This document shows, in pieces, positions 24,415-33,299 of a stretch of 46,604 bases of DNA. Position 1 is the stretch's first letter. Each line of letters begins with the position of its first letter. Below the pieces are notes generated by a model. The model was not told where the DNA came from. It worked only from the letters and a program-made list of their open reading frames with translations, and did not search any database. The translations under genes were made by a program, and so were the position numbers. This DNA comes from Roseococcus sp. (GTDB taxonomy: Bacteria > Pseudomonadota > Alphaproteobacteria > Acetobacterales > Acetobacteraceae), in the NCBI RefSeq assembly GCF_019747315.1, contig NZ_JAIEQY010000080.1, forward strand, positions 1-46,604, written 5' to 3'.

Positions 24415-25695
24415 ATGTCCCAGACCTTGTTTGGCGTGACCCTGCCGGCCCGCCGCGGCTTTTCCGTGCCGATCCAGATTGTCGAGCAGGGCGGGATCTC
24501 CGCCTGGCTGGTCGAGGATCACTCTGTCCCGGTCGTCTCCCTCGCCTGGGCCTGGCCCGGCGGGCAGGCGAATGATCCGGCGGGGCGCGAGGGCATGGCC
24601 GGCTTTGCCGCCGCCATGCTCAGCGAAGGCGCCGGCGACCTCGACAACATCGCCTATGCCGATGCGCTGCGCGATGCGGGCATCGGCCTTTCCTTCTCCG
24701 CCGCGCGGGACGGCTTCGAGGGCAATTTCCGCGCCCTCTCCGATGCCCTGCCCGAGGCGGTGCGCCTGGCCCGGCTTGCGATGACGCGGCCGCGCCTCGA
24801 TGCCTCGGCCGTGGCGCGGGTGCGGGCGAGGGCGGTGCTCGGCGCCCGCCAGGCGCTGGAAACGCCCGCCGGGATCGCGCGCCGGGCCTTCTGGGAATCG
24901 GCCTATCCGGGCTTCCCGGCCGGGCGGCTTTCCACGCCCGAGAGCCTGACCGCCATCACCGAGCCGGATATCCGCGGCTTCCTGGCCGCGCAGCTGCGCC
25001 AGGGCGGCGTGATGCTCGCGGCCTCCGGGGCCATCACCGCCGAGCGGCTGCGCGCCGTGATGGCGGAACTCTTCGCCGAGCTGCCGCCCGGCGCACCCGG
25101 TGCCATGCCCGCCCTGCCGCCGCTCGCCGCCTTCGGCACGGTGCGGCGCGAGAAGGCGGCGCCGCAATCCACCCTGGTCTTCGGCCAGGACGGGCTGCTG
25201 CCGACCGATCCGGGCTGGGAGGGCTTCCAGGTGGCACTGCGCATCCTGGCCGGTGGCGGCTTCACCAGCCGGCTGATGCGCCGCATCCGCGAGGAGCGCG
25301 GCCTGACCTATGGCATCGGCGCCGGGCTGGATGTGCTCTTCGGCCGCGGCATCGTCATCGGCAATGTCGCCACCGAGAATGCCAAGGTGGGCGAGGTCTG
25401 GGGCCTGATCCGCACTGCCTGGGCCGAGATGGCGGCCGAGGGCCCGACGCAGGAGGAGCTGGTCGAGGCGGTCGATTTCCTCGGCGGTTCGCTGCCGCTG
25501 CAATTCACCGACAGCCGCCGCACCGCCTCCCTGCTGCTGGGCCTGCGCCAGGCCGGCCGTTCGCCGGAATGGCTGGCCGGAAGGCCGGAGCGGCTGGCGG
25601 CGCTGGACCGAGCTGGCGTCGCCGCCGTGGCACGCCGTGTCCTGCGGCCGGATGGCCTTGTTCTGGCAGTGGCCGGGGAGCCGCAAGGCCTGTAA
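24415..25695 (+). CDS. M16 peptidase-like protein, non-catalytic partner
   Basis: A 426-residue protein of the M16 fold without the zinc motif: MAGFAAAMLSEGAGD stands where HxxEH would be. The second half keeps GGGFTSRLMRRIREERGLTYGIGA, the Arg/Tyr substrate-binding signature of the inactive subunit. No clear signal peptide is seen with the ATG at 24415, although the catalytic partner has one, so either it is exported by association or the start is misread. GAGGG lies about 10 nt upstream. It should form a heterodimer with the preceding peptidase. Confidence 0.88.
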   Translation: MSQTLFGVTLPARRGFSVPIQIVEQGGISAWLVEDHSVPVVSLAWAWPGGQANDPAGREGMAGFAAAMLSEGAGDLDNIAYADALRDAGIGLSFSAARDGFEGNFRALSDALPEAVRLARLAMTRPRLDASAVARVRARAVLGARQALETPAGIARRAFWESAYPGFPAGRLSTPESLTAITEPDIRGFLAAQLRQGGVMLAASGAITAERLRAVMAELFAELPPGAPGAMPALPPLAAFGTVRREKAAPQSTLVFGQDGLLPTDPGWEGFQVALRILAGGGFTSRLMRRIREERGLTYGIGAGLDVLFGRGIVIGNVATENAKVGEVWGLIRTAWAEMAAEGPTQEELVEAVDFLGGSLPLQFTDSRRTASLLLGLRQAGRSPEWLAGRPERLAALDRAGVAAVARRVLRPDGLVLAVAGEPQGL

Positions 25696-25726
25696 AGATC
25701 ACGGTTCGAATCAGGCGGACCGAAGC

Positions 25727-27352
25727 ATGAGTGGTGATTCCCTGGAAGCGGCATGGGCCCGCCTGCACGAAAGGGCCGCCGCGCCGGAGGCGGCGGCGAT
25801 TCGCCCGCTCTTCGCGGCCGACCCGCAACGCTTCGAGCGCTTCCACGCGCGCGGCGCCGGCCTGTTGCTCGACATCTCCAAGACCGCCATCTCCGATCCG
25901 GTGCGCGCGGCCCTGCTGGACCTCGCCCGCGCCGCCGATGTGGCGGGGCAGCGCGACGCCATGGCGGCGGGCGCGCTGGTCAATGTGACGGAGCGGCGCG
26001 CGGCGCTCCATATGGCGCTGCGCGGCACGCTGCCCGGCGCGCCAGCGGAATGCGCGGAAGCGGCCGCGACGCTGGAGCAGATGCGCCTCTTCACCGAGGC
26101 GGTGCACCGCGGCGACATCCGCGGCGCCACCAATCAGCGCTTCGACACGGTGCTGAACATCGGCATTGGCGGCAGTGACCTCGGCCCCGTCATGGTGGGC
26201 CGTGCGCTGTGGCGCGCCGGCGATCCGATGCGGCCCATCCATCTGGGCAATGTGGATGGCCATGGCTGGGAGACGGTGCTGCCGCAGCTCGATGCGCGCC
26301 GAACCCTGGTCCTGGTGGCGTCGAAGACCTTCACCACGCAGGAGACGATGGCCAATGCCCATCTGGTCAAGCAGTGGATGGAGGCGAGCGTCGGCAAGCT
26401 GGGCGCCACCGCGCATTTCGTGGCGCTCTCCACCAATCTGAAGGCGACGGCCGAATTCGGCATCGCGCCGGACCGCGTCTTTCCCTTCAACGACTGGGTG
26501 GGGGGGCGCTTCTCGCTCTGGTCGGCCATCGGCCTCTCGCTCGCGCTCTCGCTCGGCTGGGATCGGTTCCGGGCATTGCTGGACGGTGCGGCGGCGATGG
26601 ACCGGCATTTCCTGGAAGCGCCGCTGGAGCGCAACCTGCCCGTGCTGCTGGCACTGACCGAAGCCTGGCATGTGAACGGGTTGGGCCTCAATCGCCGTGC
26701 GGTGCTGCCCTATGACGAAAGGCTGCGCCGCCTGCCAGCGCATCTCCAGCAGCTGGAGATGGAGAGCCTGGGCAAGCGGGTGCATCGGGATGGCAGCGCG
26801 GTGACGGGCGCGACGGGTCCCGTGGTGTTCGGCGAGCCCGGCACCTCGGCGCAGCACAGCTTCATGCAGCTGGTGCATCAGGGCCCGAAGCCGGTGCCGG
26901 TGGATTTCATCCTGGTGGCCAGGCCCGACCACAGCCATGCCGAGAATCACCGCATCCTGCTGGCCAATGGCCTGGCCCAGGCCGAGGCGCTGCTGATGGG
27001 GCGCGACGCGGCGGGCGTGGAGGCCGATATGCGGGCCGCCGGCGCCGATGACGCGACCATCGCCCGCCTGCTGCCGCACCGCATCTTCCCGGGTGACCGG
27101 CCTTCCGTGACCATCGTGCTGCCCCGCCTCGATCCCGCCTCGCTCGGCGCGCTGATCGCCCTCTATGAGCACAAGGTCTTCGTGCTGGGCGCGCTCTGGC
27201 GCATCAACCCCTTCGACCAATGGGGGGTGGAGCTGGGCAAGGTGCTGGCGACGCCGCTGGTGGCCGAGCTGGCGGCCGGCGCGGCCTCCGGCGCGCATGA
27301 TGGTTCCACCCGCGGCCTGCTGGCGGAAGTGCTGAAGCTCCAGTCCGGCTGA
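25727..27352 (+). CDS. pgi: Glucose-6-phosphate isomerase
   Basis: A 541-residue cytoplasmic enzyme interconverting glucose 6-phosphate and fructose 6-phosphate. IGIGGSDLGPVM, VASKTFTTQETM, the catalytic glutamate E370 in GEPGTSAQHSFMQLVHQG (usually GTNGQHSF) and NPFDQWGVELGK, the second PGI signature, are all present. Length is near the E. coli type. The ATG at 25727 gives MSGDSLEAAW; an upstream extension would run into the M16 gene. mutL starts 8 nt after the stop. Confidence 0.97.
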   Translation: MSGDSLEAAWARLHERAAAPEAAAIRPLFAADPQRFERFHARGAGLLLDISKTAISDPVRAALLDLARAADVAGQRDAMAAGALVNVTERRAALHMALRGTLPGAPAECAEAAATLEQMRLFTEAVHRGDIRGATNQRFDTVLNIGIGGSDLGPVMVGRALWRAGDPMRPIHLGNVDGHGWETVLPQLDARRTLVLVASKTFTTQETMANAHLVKQWMEASVGKLGATAHFVALSTNLKATAEFGIAPDRVFPFNDWVGGRFSLWSAIGLSLALSLGWDRFRALLDGAAAMDRHFLEAPLERNLPVLLALTEAWHVNGLGLNRRAVLPYDERLRRLPAHLQQLEMESLGKRVHRDGSAVTGATGPVVFGEPGTSAQHSFMQLVHQGPKPVPVDFILVARPDHSHAENHRILLANGLAQAEALLMGRDAAGVEADMRAAGADDATIARLLPHRIFPGDRPSVTIVLPRLDPASLGALIALYEHKVFVLGALWRINPFDQWGVELGKVLATPLVAELAAGAASGAHDGSTRGLLAEVLKLQSG

Positions 27353-27360
27353 TACGCCCC

Positions 27361-29112
27361 ATGGCCATCCGCCTCCTCCCCGAGACCACCGCCAACCGCA
27401 TCGCGGCGGGGGAGGTGGTGGAGCGGCCGGCGGCCGTGGTGAAGGAGCTGGTGGAGAACGCCCTGGATGCCGGCGCGCGGATGATCCGCGTGGCGCTCGA
27501 ACAGGGCGGCATCGGCCGCGTGCTGGTCGAGGATGACGGCATCGGCATGGCGCCAGAGGATCTGGCGCTGGCCGTCGAGCGCCACGCCACCTCCAAGCTG
27601 CCGGAGGAGGCGATGCTCTTCGCCATCGGCACGCTGGGCTTCCGGGGCGAGGCGCTGCCCTCCATCGGCGCGGTGGCGCGGCTTTCCATCACCTCCCGCC
27701 CGCGGGAGGGCGAGGCGCATCGCCTCACGGTGGAGGGCGGGCGCAAATCGGCGGTCGCCCCGGCCTCGGGGGCGCCGGGCACGCGGGTCGAGGTGAATGA
27801 CCTGTTCTTCGCCACCCCCGCCCGGCGGAAATTCCTGCGCAGCCCCCGCAGCGAGGGCGAGGCGGCGATCGAGGCGCTGCGCCGCCTGGCGCTGGCCTGG
27901 CCCGAGGTGGGGTTCGAGGCGAGCCTGGATGGCCGCACCCTGCTGCAATGCGCGCCCTCCACCCGCGAGGGCCGCATCCGGGACCTGCTGGGCGCGGATT
28001 TCACTGCGGCCGCGCTGCCGCTCGCGGGCGGGGCGGCGGGCGTGCTGGAGATTTCCGGCCTGGCCGGCGGCCCCGCCTTCACCCGCGCCACGGCGATGGA
28101 GCAGCACCTCGTCGTCAATCGCCGCCCGGTGCGGGACCCGCTGCTGCGCGCCGCGCTGCGCGTGGCCTATCGCGAGGTGATGACGCCCGGCCGGCATGCG
28201 GTGGCGGCGATCTTCCTGGAGTTGCCGGCCTCGGAGGTGGATGTGAACGTCCATCCCATGAAGACCGAGCTGCGCTTTCGCGATGCCAATGGCGTGCGCG
28301 GCGCGGTGATCTCGGCGCTGCGCCGGGCGCTGGGGCATGGGGTTGGCCAAGCCGTCATGGTGGGTGGCGCCACGCTCGGCTATGCGGGGCCGGCGCGGCT
28401 TGGCTTCGGCGGCCCGCCGCGCCCGGCTTATGGCCTGACGTCGCCCGCGCCGGGGGGCTTTGCCGAGGCGCCCCTCCCACTCGGCTTCTCTGCCCCCACG
28501 CCGCATGCTGCACCCCAGGCGCCGGCCTCGCCCGACCACCCGCTGGGCCGCGCCCTGGCCCAGGTGCTGGAGACCTATATCCTCGCCGAGGCGCCCGATG
28601 GCGCCCTCATCCTGGTGGACCAGCACGCCGCGCATGAGCGCCTGACGCATGAGCGGCTTGCCGCGGAAATCCAGGCGGGCGGCGTGCGCGCCCAGCCCCT
28701 GCTGATCCCCGCCGTGGTGGAATTGCCCCAGGCCGCCCGCCTGGCCGAGGCCGCGCCGGAACTGGCGAAGCTGGGGCTGGAACTGGAGGGCTTCGGCCCC
28801 GGCGCTGTCATCGTCCGTGCCCTGCCGGCCTTGCTCGGCGCGCCCGATCCGGCGCCGCTGCTGCGTGACCTGGCCGAGGAACTGACCGAGAGCGGGGAAG
28901 GGATGGCTCTGGCCCTGCGCCTGGATGCCGCCATCGCGCGGCTGGCCTGCCATGGCAGCATCCGCGCCGGGCGCCGGCTTACGCCGCCCGAGATGGATGC
29001 GCTGCTGCGCGCCATGGAGCGCACGCCGCGCGCCGCCACCTGCAGCCATGGCCGCCCCACCTATCTGCGGCTGGGCGCCAGTGAATTCGCGAGGCTGTTC
29101 GGGCGGAGCTGA
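27361..29112 (+). CDS. mutL: DNA mismatch repair protein MutL
   Basis: A 583-residue MutL. The N-terminal GHKL ATPase has IAAGEVVERPAAVVKELVENALDAGA, written here in parts as IAAGEVVERPAA and VENALDAGA, plus DDGIGM and GFRGEALPSI. The C-terminal part has D420-Q-H-A-x2-E-x4-E, the metal-binding motif of nicking MutL proteins, with ACHGSIRAG and CSHGRPT, so this should be an endonuclease-type MutL as in bacteria lacking MutH. The linker (about 335-385) is Pro/Ala/Gly rich. Its last 52 bp are overlapped by the convergent unknown gene. Confidence 0.96.
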   Translation: MAIRLLPETTANRIAAGEVVERPAAVVKELVENALDAGARMIRVALEQGGIGRVLVEDDGIGMAPEDLALAVERHATSKLPEEAMLFAIGTLGFRGEALPSIGAVARLSITSRPREGEAHRLTVEGGRKSAVAPASGAPGTRVEVNDLFFATPARRKFLRSPRSEGEAAIEALRRLALAWPEVGFEASLDGRTLLQCAPSTREGRIRDLLGADFTAAALPLAGGAAGVLEISGLAGGPAFTRATAMEQHLVVNRRPVRDPLLRAALRVAYREVMTPGRHAVAAIFLELPASEVDVNVHPMKTELRFRDANGVRGAVISALRRALGHGVGQAVMVGGATLGYAGPARLGFGGPPRPAYGLTSPAPGGFAEAPLPLGFSAPTPHAAPQAPASPDHPLGRALAQVLETYILAEAPDGALILVDQHAAHERLTHERLAAEIQAGGVRAQPLLIPAVVELPQAARLAEAAPELAKLGLELEGFGPGAVIVRALPALLGAPDPAPLLRDLAEELTESGEGMALALRLDAAIARLACHGSIRAGRRLTPPEMDALLRAMERTPRAATCSHGRPTYLRLGASEFARLFGRS

Positions 29113-29681
29113 ACCTCCTCCCACAACACCTCGCAGGCGGCGCCGGCGCGCAGCGTCAGGGTCAGGCCTTCCAGCCCGGCCAGCGGCAGCGGGCCACGCA
29201 GCGCGGCCAGCACGGGCAGGATGGGGCCGGGCAGGGGCGTCTCGGGCAGGGTGATGCGGCCCATCTCGCCGCCGTTCAGCCGCAGGAAGGGCCGTGCGGG
29301 GCCACCGGCCAGCGCCAAGACGCCACCCTCGCCGAGGAGCCGCGCGCGGCGCCAGATGGCCTCCGGGATCAGCCCTTCCTCGGTCCAGAGGCGGCAGGCC
29401 AAGTGCTCCGGCCCCTCGCCCAACCCGCCGGAGAGCCGGAAGGGCGCGCCCTCGGCGCGCAGGCTCAGGGCCCGGCCTGGCAGGCGCAGGATGGCCCAGC
29501 CGGGGCCGGGCGCGGGCAGCCGTGCCTCGCCGGCTGCGGTGGCGACCACAAGGCAGGAGGAGGGAGCCGCGCCCGGCAGATGCAGGCCCAGCACGGCGCC
29601 CTCCGGCAGCGTCACCGGATGCGGCGCGGCACCGAGCCAGAGATGGCTGCGCCCGGGCCGGCGCTGGAAGATCAGCGGCAT
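29061..29681 (-). CDS. Unknown protein downstream of a glycosyltransferase
   Basis: A 206-residue frame rich in Leu, Gly, Ala and Pro, without signal peptide or membrane helix that I can make out. It has no domain I recognise. It begins inside the glycosyltransferase gene (10-nt overlap), which suggests translational coupling, and ends 52 bp inside mutL on the other strand. Alternating hydrophobic strands (for example CLVVATAAGEARL, GRALSLRA, GLTLTLRAG) suggest a beta-rich fold. It may help make or bind the glycan built by its neighbour, but that rests on position alone. Confidence 0.55.
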   Translation of the reverse strand: MPLIFQRRPGRSHLWLGAAPHPVTLPEGAVLGLHLPGAAPSSCLVVATAAGEARLPAPGPGWAILRLPGRALSLRAEGAPFRLSGGLGEGPEHLACRLWTEEGLIPEAIWRRARLLGEGGVLALAGGPARPFLRLNGGEMGRITLPETPLPGPILPVLAALRGPLPLAGLEGLTLTLRAGAACEVLWEEVQLRPNSLANSLAPSRR

Positions 29682-30736
29682 GCGGCGGCCAGTAGGAAGG
29701 CGGTGCGGCGGATCATCGCGGCCTCATCCCAGGCGGCGGCGACCTGGCGCGCGCGGGCCACGCGGGCGGCGGTGCCGGCGGCATCGCGCTGCATCTCGGC
29801 GAAGACGCTGCCGATCTGCGCGGGGTCACGCAGGATGAAGCGGGCCATCTCGGCCGCCTCGGGCCAGGCTTCCAGCGCCTGGCGGGTGGCGAGGATGGGG
29901 CAGCCCGCCTGCGCGGCCTCCAGCACCGAGAGCGGGCAGCCCTCATGCTCGGAGGGGAGGATGAAGGCATCGGCGGCGGCCAGCAGGGCCGGGACCTCCT
30001 CGCTCTGGCCCAGGAGGTGAACGCCCGTGGCGCCCACCAGCTTCTCCCGCAACGGCCCATCGCCGGCCAGGACCATTTGCGCGGGGGCAATGGCGGCGGC
30101 GATGCCTGGGGCGAATTGCGCGCCCTTGCGGATATCCAGGCGCCCCACCTGCAACAGCTTGGGGCCAGGTGGCAGGCCGCGCCAGGCGGGCAGGGCGGGG
30201 CGCGCCGGCGGCAGCCCGTTGGGGATGGCGGCCACGCGGTTCGGCGGCAGGCCGAACAGCGCCTCCAGCCGGCGGGCATTGGGCTCGGAGACCGCGGCCC
30301 AATCGGCGCGGAGGGTGGCGAGGGCGGCGCGGTCGGCGTCGCTCAATTCCCAATCCTGCCGAACCAGATGCGCCACGGCCAGGCTGGGGATGCCCGCCGC
30401 GTCCAGCGCTTCCAGCGCGCCGAAGCCCTCGGTGGGCAGGGGGCAGCAGACCAGCGCGACATCGGGTTGGAAGCGATGGAGGAGCGGCTGGAGCGCGCGG
30501 GATTGCCAGCGCCACGCGGCCTCCGGCGCCAGCGCGCCGGGCGGGCGCAGCGGGGCGGGCAGGGGCAGGGCCCGGCCCAGCGCGGGGCCGGCGGCGGCCA
30601 GCACATCCGGCTCGGCTGCGATGGCGAGTTCGGCGCCCAGCGCAATCAGGCCGCGCGCGACCTGCAACGTCTGCGCCTCGGCGCCGCCGAAGATCGGGGA
30701 GGGGATGACGACCAGGATGCGCTCGGGTTGGCGCAT
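29672..30736 (-). CDS. Family 4 (GT-B) glycosyltransferase
   Basis: A 354-residue cytoplasmic glycosyltransferase. The N-terminal ILVVIPSPIFGGAEAQTLQVARGL is the acceptor-side G-G-A-E loop. The C-terminal domain has LLQVGRLDIRKG, MVLAGDGPLREKL and the E-x7-E type motif EHEGCPLSVLEA that binds the nucleotide sugar. It transfers a hexose to an unknown acceptor, probably a lipopolysaccharide or exopolysaccharide precursor. It begins 7 nt after rsmD and overlaps the unknown gene downstream. Confidence 0.88.
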   Translation of the reverse strand: MRQPERILVVIPSPIFGGAEAQTLQVARGLIALGAELAIAAEPDVLAAAGPALGRALPLPAPLRPPGALAPEAAWRWQSRALQPLLHRFQPDVALVCCPLPTEGFGALEALDAAGIPSLAVAHLVRQDWELSDADRAALATLRADWAAVSEPNARRLEALFGLPPNRVAAIPNGLPPARPALPAWRGLPPGPKLLQVGRLDIRKGAQFAPGIAAAIAPAQMVLAGDGPLREKLVGATGVHLLGQSEEVPALLAAADAFILPSEHEGCPLSVLEAAQAGCPILATRQALEAWPEAAEMARFILRDPAQIGSVFAEMQRDAAGTAARVARARQVAAAWDEAAMIRRTAFLLAAACR

Positions 30737-30743
30737 CCGGGCC

Positions 30744-31292
30744 TCAGGCCTGGAGGATCAGCAGCCGGGCCTTGCCATGGCTGCGGTCATCGAGCGTGGT
30801 GAAGCGCGCCTCCGGCACCTCGTCGCGCTGGCCAAGCTCGGTGCAAAGGATGGCGCCGGGGGCGAACCAGCCGGCGGCGTCCAGCGCGGCCAGGGCGGGG
30901 GCGAGCAGCCCCGCGCCATAGGGCGGGTCGAGGAAGACCAATGTGGCCGGCTGAATGGGGCGCGGCGGCTTGGTCGCGTCGCCGGCGATGACCTGGGTGT
31001 CCGTCACCTTGCAATTGGCGATGTTCGCGCGGAGTGCGGCCAGCGCGCTGCGGTCCTTCTCGATGAAGGCGGCGCGGGCGGCGCCGCGCGAGAGGGCTTC
31101 CAGGCCCAGCGCCCCGGTGCCGGCGAAGGCATCCAGCACGCTCGCGCCATCCACCATCTCGCGCCCGGCCCAGGGGGCGTGCCAGAGCATGTCGAACAGC
31201 GCCTGGCGCGCGCGGTCGGAGGTGGGGCGCACCGTCTCGCCCTCGGGGGCGATGAGCTTCCTGCCCTTGAAGAGGCCTGAAATGATTCGCAC
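30744..31292 (-). CDS. rsmD: 16S rRNA (guanine(966)-N2)-methyltransferase RsmD
   Basis: A 182-residue SAM-dependent methyltransferase of the small ribosomal subunit. RIISGLFKGRKL is the typical start, VRPTSDRARQALFDML the RNA-facing segment, DAFAGTGALGLEALSRGA the SAM loop and LDPPYG the catalytic motif. The start is GTG at 31292, 4 nt after the stop of the pseudouridine synthase, in keeping with the family's N-terminus. A longer ATG frame from 31322 is less likely. Confidence 0.95.
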   Translation of the reverse strand: MRIISGLFKGRKLIAPEGETVRPTSDRARQALFDMLWHAPWAGREMVDGASVLDAFAGTGALGLEALSRGAARAAFIEKDRSALAALRANIANCKVTDTQVIAGDATKPPRPIQPATLVFLDPPYGAGLLAPALAALDAAGWFAPGAILCTELGQRDEVPEARFTTLDDRSHGKARLLILQA

Positions 31293-31296
31293 GGCG

Positions 31297-32064
31297 TCAG
31301 CGCTTCCGCACGGGTGCGGCAAGCCCGAGCTGTTCGCGCAGCACCTTCGGGTTCACCTCATCCACCAGGCCGCGCTCCAGCGTGCCGAGCTGGAAAGGGC
31401 CATAGGCCACGCGGATCAGGCGCGAGGTCTCCAGGCCCAGATACGAAAGAACGCGGCGGATTTCGCGGTTCTTCCCCTCCTGCAGGGCCACGGTCAGCCA
31501 GGCATTGTCGCCCTTGCGGCTGTCGATGCCGGCCTCGATCGGCGCGTAGCGCACGCCCTCGATGGTGACGCCCTGGGCCAGGGCGCTCAGCGCGCGCGGG
31601 TCGAGATCGCCGAAGACGCGCACGCGATAGCGCCGCACCCAGGCATTGGCCGGCAATTCCAGCCGGCGGGAGAGGGCGCCGTCATTGGTCAGCAGCAGCA
31701 GGCCTTCGCTGTTCAAATCGAGCCGGCCGACGGAGATCAGGCGAGGCAGGCCTTCGGGCAGGCGCTCGAAGACGGTGGGGCGGCCTTCGGGGTCGCGATG
31801 GGTGGTGACCAGGCCGGCCGGCTTATGGAAGCGGAAGAGGCGCGTGCGCTCCGGCTCATTCACCGCGCGGCCATCCACCGTCACGATGTCGTCGGGCTGC
31901 ACGAAGGTGGCAGGCTGGGTCACCAGCTTGCCGTCGAGCTTCACGCGGCCCTCGGCGATGATCTTCTCGGCATCGCGGCGGCTGGCGACACCGGCGCGGG
32001 CCAGCCATTTGGCGATGCGCTCGCCGCGCGCGGGGTCGTCCGTTTCCTTGGTTGGCGCGTTCAT
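31297..32064 (-). CDS. rluB: RluB/RsuA-family rRNA pseudouridine synthase
   Basis: A 255-residue pseudouridine synthase. The S4 RNA-binding domain (about 14-70, RIAKWLARAGVASRRDAEKII) is followed by the catalytic domain with GRLDLNSEGLLLLTNDG, where D116 is the catalytic aspartate. LQEGKNREIRRVL is the usual C-terminal block. RluB modifies 23S rRNA; the choice of RluB over RsuA or RluE is from overall similarity and is moderately certain. Both ends are tightly coupled (ATGA with the C26 hydrolase, 4 nt to rsmD), forming an RNA-modification operon. Confidence 0.9.
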   Translation of the reverse strand: MNAPTKETDDPARGERIAKWLARAGVASRRDAEKIIAEGRVKLDGKLVTQPATFVQPDDIVTVDGRAVNEPERTRLFRFHKPAGLVTTHRDPEGRPTVFERLPEGLPRLISVGRLDLNSEGLLLLTNDGALSRRLELPANAWVRRYRVRVFGDLDPRALSALAQGVTIEGVRYAPIEAGIDSRKGDNAWLTVALQEGKNREIRRVLSYLGLETSRLIRVAYGPFQLGTLERGLVDEVNPKVLREQLGLAAPVRKR

Positions 32065-32774
32065 CGGCAGGCCTCCACGAAGGCGCGCAGGATCAGCGGA
32101 TCGGCCGCATCCACGCTGTATTCCGGGTGCCATTGCACGCCGAGGGCGAAGCGATGCGCCGGCGCTTCGATGCCTTCGATCAGGCCATCGGGCGCGGTGG
32201 CGTTCACGATCAGGCCATCCCCCACGGATTTCACCGCCTGGTGATGCGCGGAATTCACCGCCATGCGCGTGGCGCCCGTGATGCGCGCCAGCAGCGTGCC
32301 CGGCGCGATCAGCACCTCATGCCCCGGCTCGGTGCGCGGGTTGGGCTGTTCGTGCGGGATGTCGCTCGGGTGCTCGTCGGGGATGTGCTGGATGAGGGTG
32401 GCACCCAGCGCCACCGCCAGCAATTGCTGGCCGCCGCAAATGCCGAGCACGGGCTGGTCCTTCGCCAGGGCGCGGCGCGTGGCGGCGAGTTCGAAATCGG
32501 TGCGGCCGGGCTTGAGCGTGACCTTGGGATGCGGCGCGCCGCCGCCCCACAAGCCAGGGTCCACGTCGAAGGCGCCGCCGGTGACGAGCAGGCCATCCAC
32601 CGCCTCGAGATAATCGGCGGCGAGTTCGGGCGCGTGCGGCAGCGCCACCGGCAGACCGCCGGCCGCAATCACGGCGGAGAAGTAGTTCTGCCGCAGCGCG
32701 TACCAGGGGAGTTTCGACCAGCCGCCGGCTGGCTCGGCATCCAGCGTCAATCCGATCACGGGGCGTTTTGTCAT
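32061..32774 (-). CDS. Class I glutamine amidotransferase-like hydrolase (peptidase C26)
   Basis: A 237-residue enzyme of the gamma-glutamyl-gamma-aminobutyrate hydrolase (PuuD) type. C113 in GICGGQQLL is the nucleophile, and H216 and E218 in GVQWHPE complete the triad. VDGLLVTGGAFDVDP and VNSAHHQAV are family blocks. It hydrolyses a gamma-glutamyl amide, probably in polyamine or amino acid catabolism. The ATG at 32774 gives MTKRPVIGLT; no strong ribosome site is visible, but the alternative upstream starts look worse. It is divergent from tadA across 80 bp. Confidence 0.92.
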   Translation of the reverse strand: MTKRPVIGLTLDAEPAGGWSKLPWYALRQNYFSAVIAAGGLPVALPHAPELAADYLEAVDGLLVTGGAFDVDPGLWGGGAPHPKVTLKPGRTDFELAATRRALAKDQPVLGICGGQQLLAVALGATLIQHIPDEHPSDIPHEQPNPRTEPGHEVLIAPGTLLARITGATRMAVNSAHHQAVKSVGDGLIVNATAPDGLIEGIEAPAHRFALGVQWHPEYSVDAADPLILRAFVEACR

Positions 32775-32854
32775 GGGGGGTGTGAAGCAGTGTGGCGCCG
32801 CCAGGGCAAGATGTCGTTTGCATGACGCGGTGATGCTCGGGCAGAAGCCAGCGC

Positions 32855-33295
32855 ATGACACCCATGGAGATCGCGCTCGCGGAAGCGCAGGCCGCGGCCG
32901 CGCGCGGCGAAGTGCCGGTGGGCGCGGTGGTGACGGATGCGCAGGGCGCAGTGCTGGCCCGCGCCGGAAATCGCGTGGAGGAGCGGCGCGACCCCTCGGC
33001 CCATGCCGAGATGCTGGCGCTGCGCGAAGCCGCCGCGCTGCGGGGCGAGAAGCACCTAGCGGATGCTACGCTCTGGGTGACGCTGGAGCCATGTGCGATG
33101 TGCGCGCAATCGGCTTCGCTGTTCCGCGTGGCGCGGGTGGTCTTCGGCGCCTATGACCCGAAGAGCGGTGGCGTGGAGCATGGCGCGCGCGTCTTCGCCC
33201 ATCCGCAATGCCACCACGCGCCGGAAGTGGTGGGCGGCGTGCGCGAGAGCGAGGCCGCGGCGCTGCTGCGCGAATTCTTCGCGGTGCGGCGGTGA
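32855..33295 (+). CDS. tadA: tRNA adenosine(34) deaminase TadA
   Basis: A 146-residue zinc deaminase converting A34 to inosine in tRNA-Arg. H50-A-E52 and C80-A-M-C83 are the zinc and proton-shuttle residues, in the deaminase spacing. GEVPVGAVV precedes them, and FGAYDPKSGGVEHGARVF is TadA-specific. A second ATG at 32864 is possible. It is convergent with the isoaspartyl peptidase, only 4 bp away. Confidence 0.96.
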   Translation: MTPMEIALAEAQAAAARGEVPVGAVVTDAQGAVLARAGNRVEERRDPSAHAEMLALREAAALRGEKHLADATLWVTLEPCAMCAQSASLFRVARVVFGAYDPKSGGVEHGARVFAHPQCHHAPEVVGGVRESEAAALLREFFAVRR

Positions 33296-33299
33296 GGGT

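Noticed and set aside
25703-25712. GGTTCGAATC resembling a tRNA T-loop
   Set aside because: The flanking bases do not form the T stem, and no acceptor, D or anticodon arms can be placed between the M16 and pgi genes.
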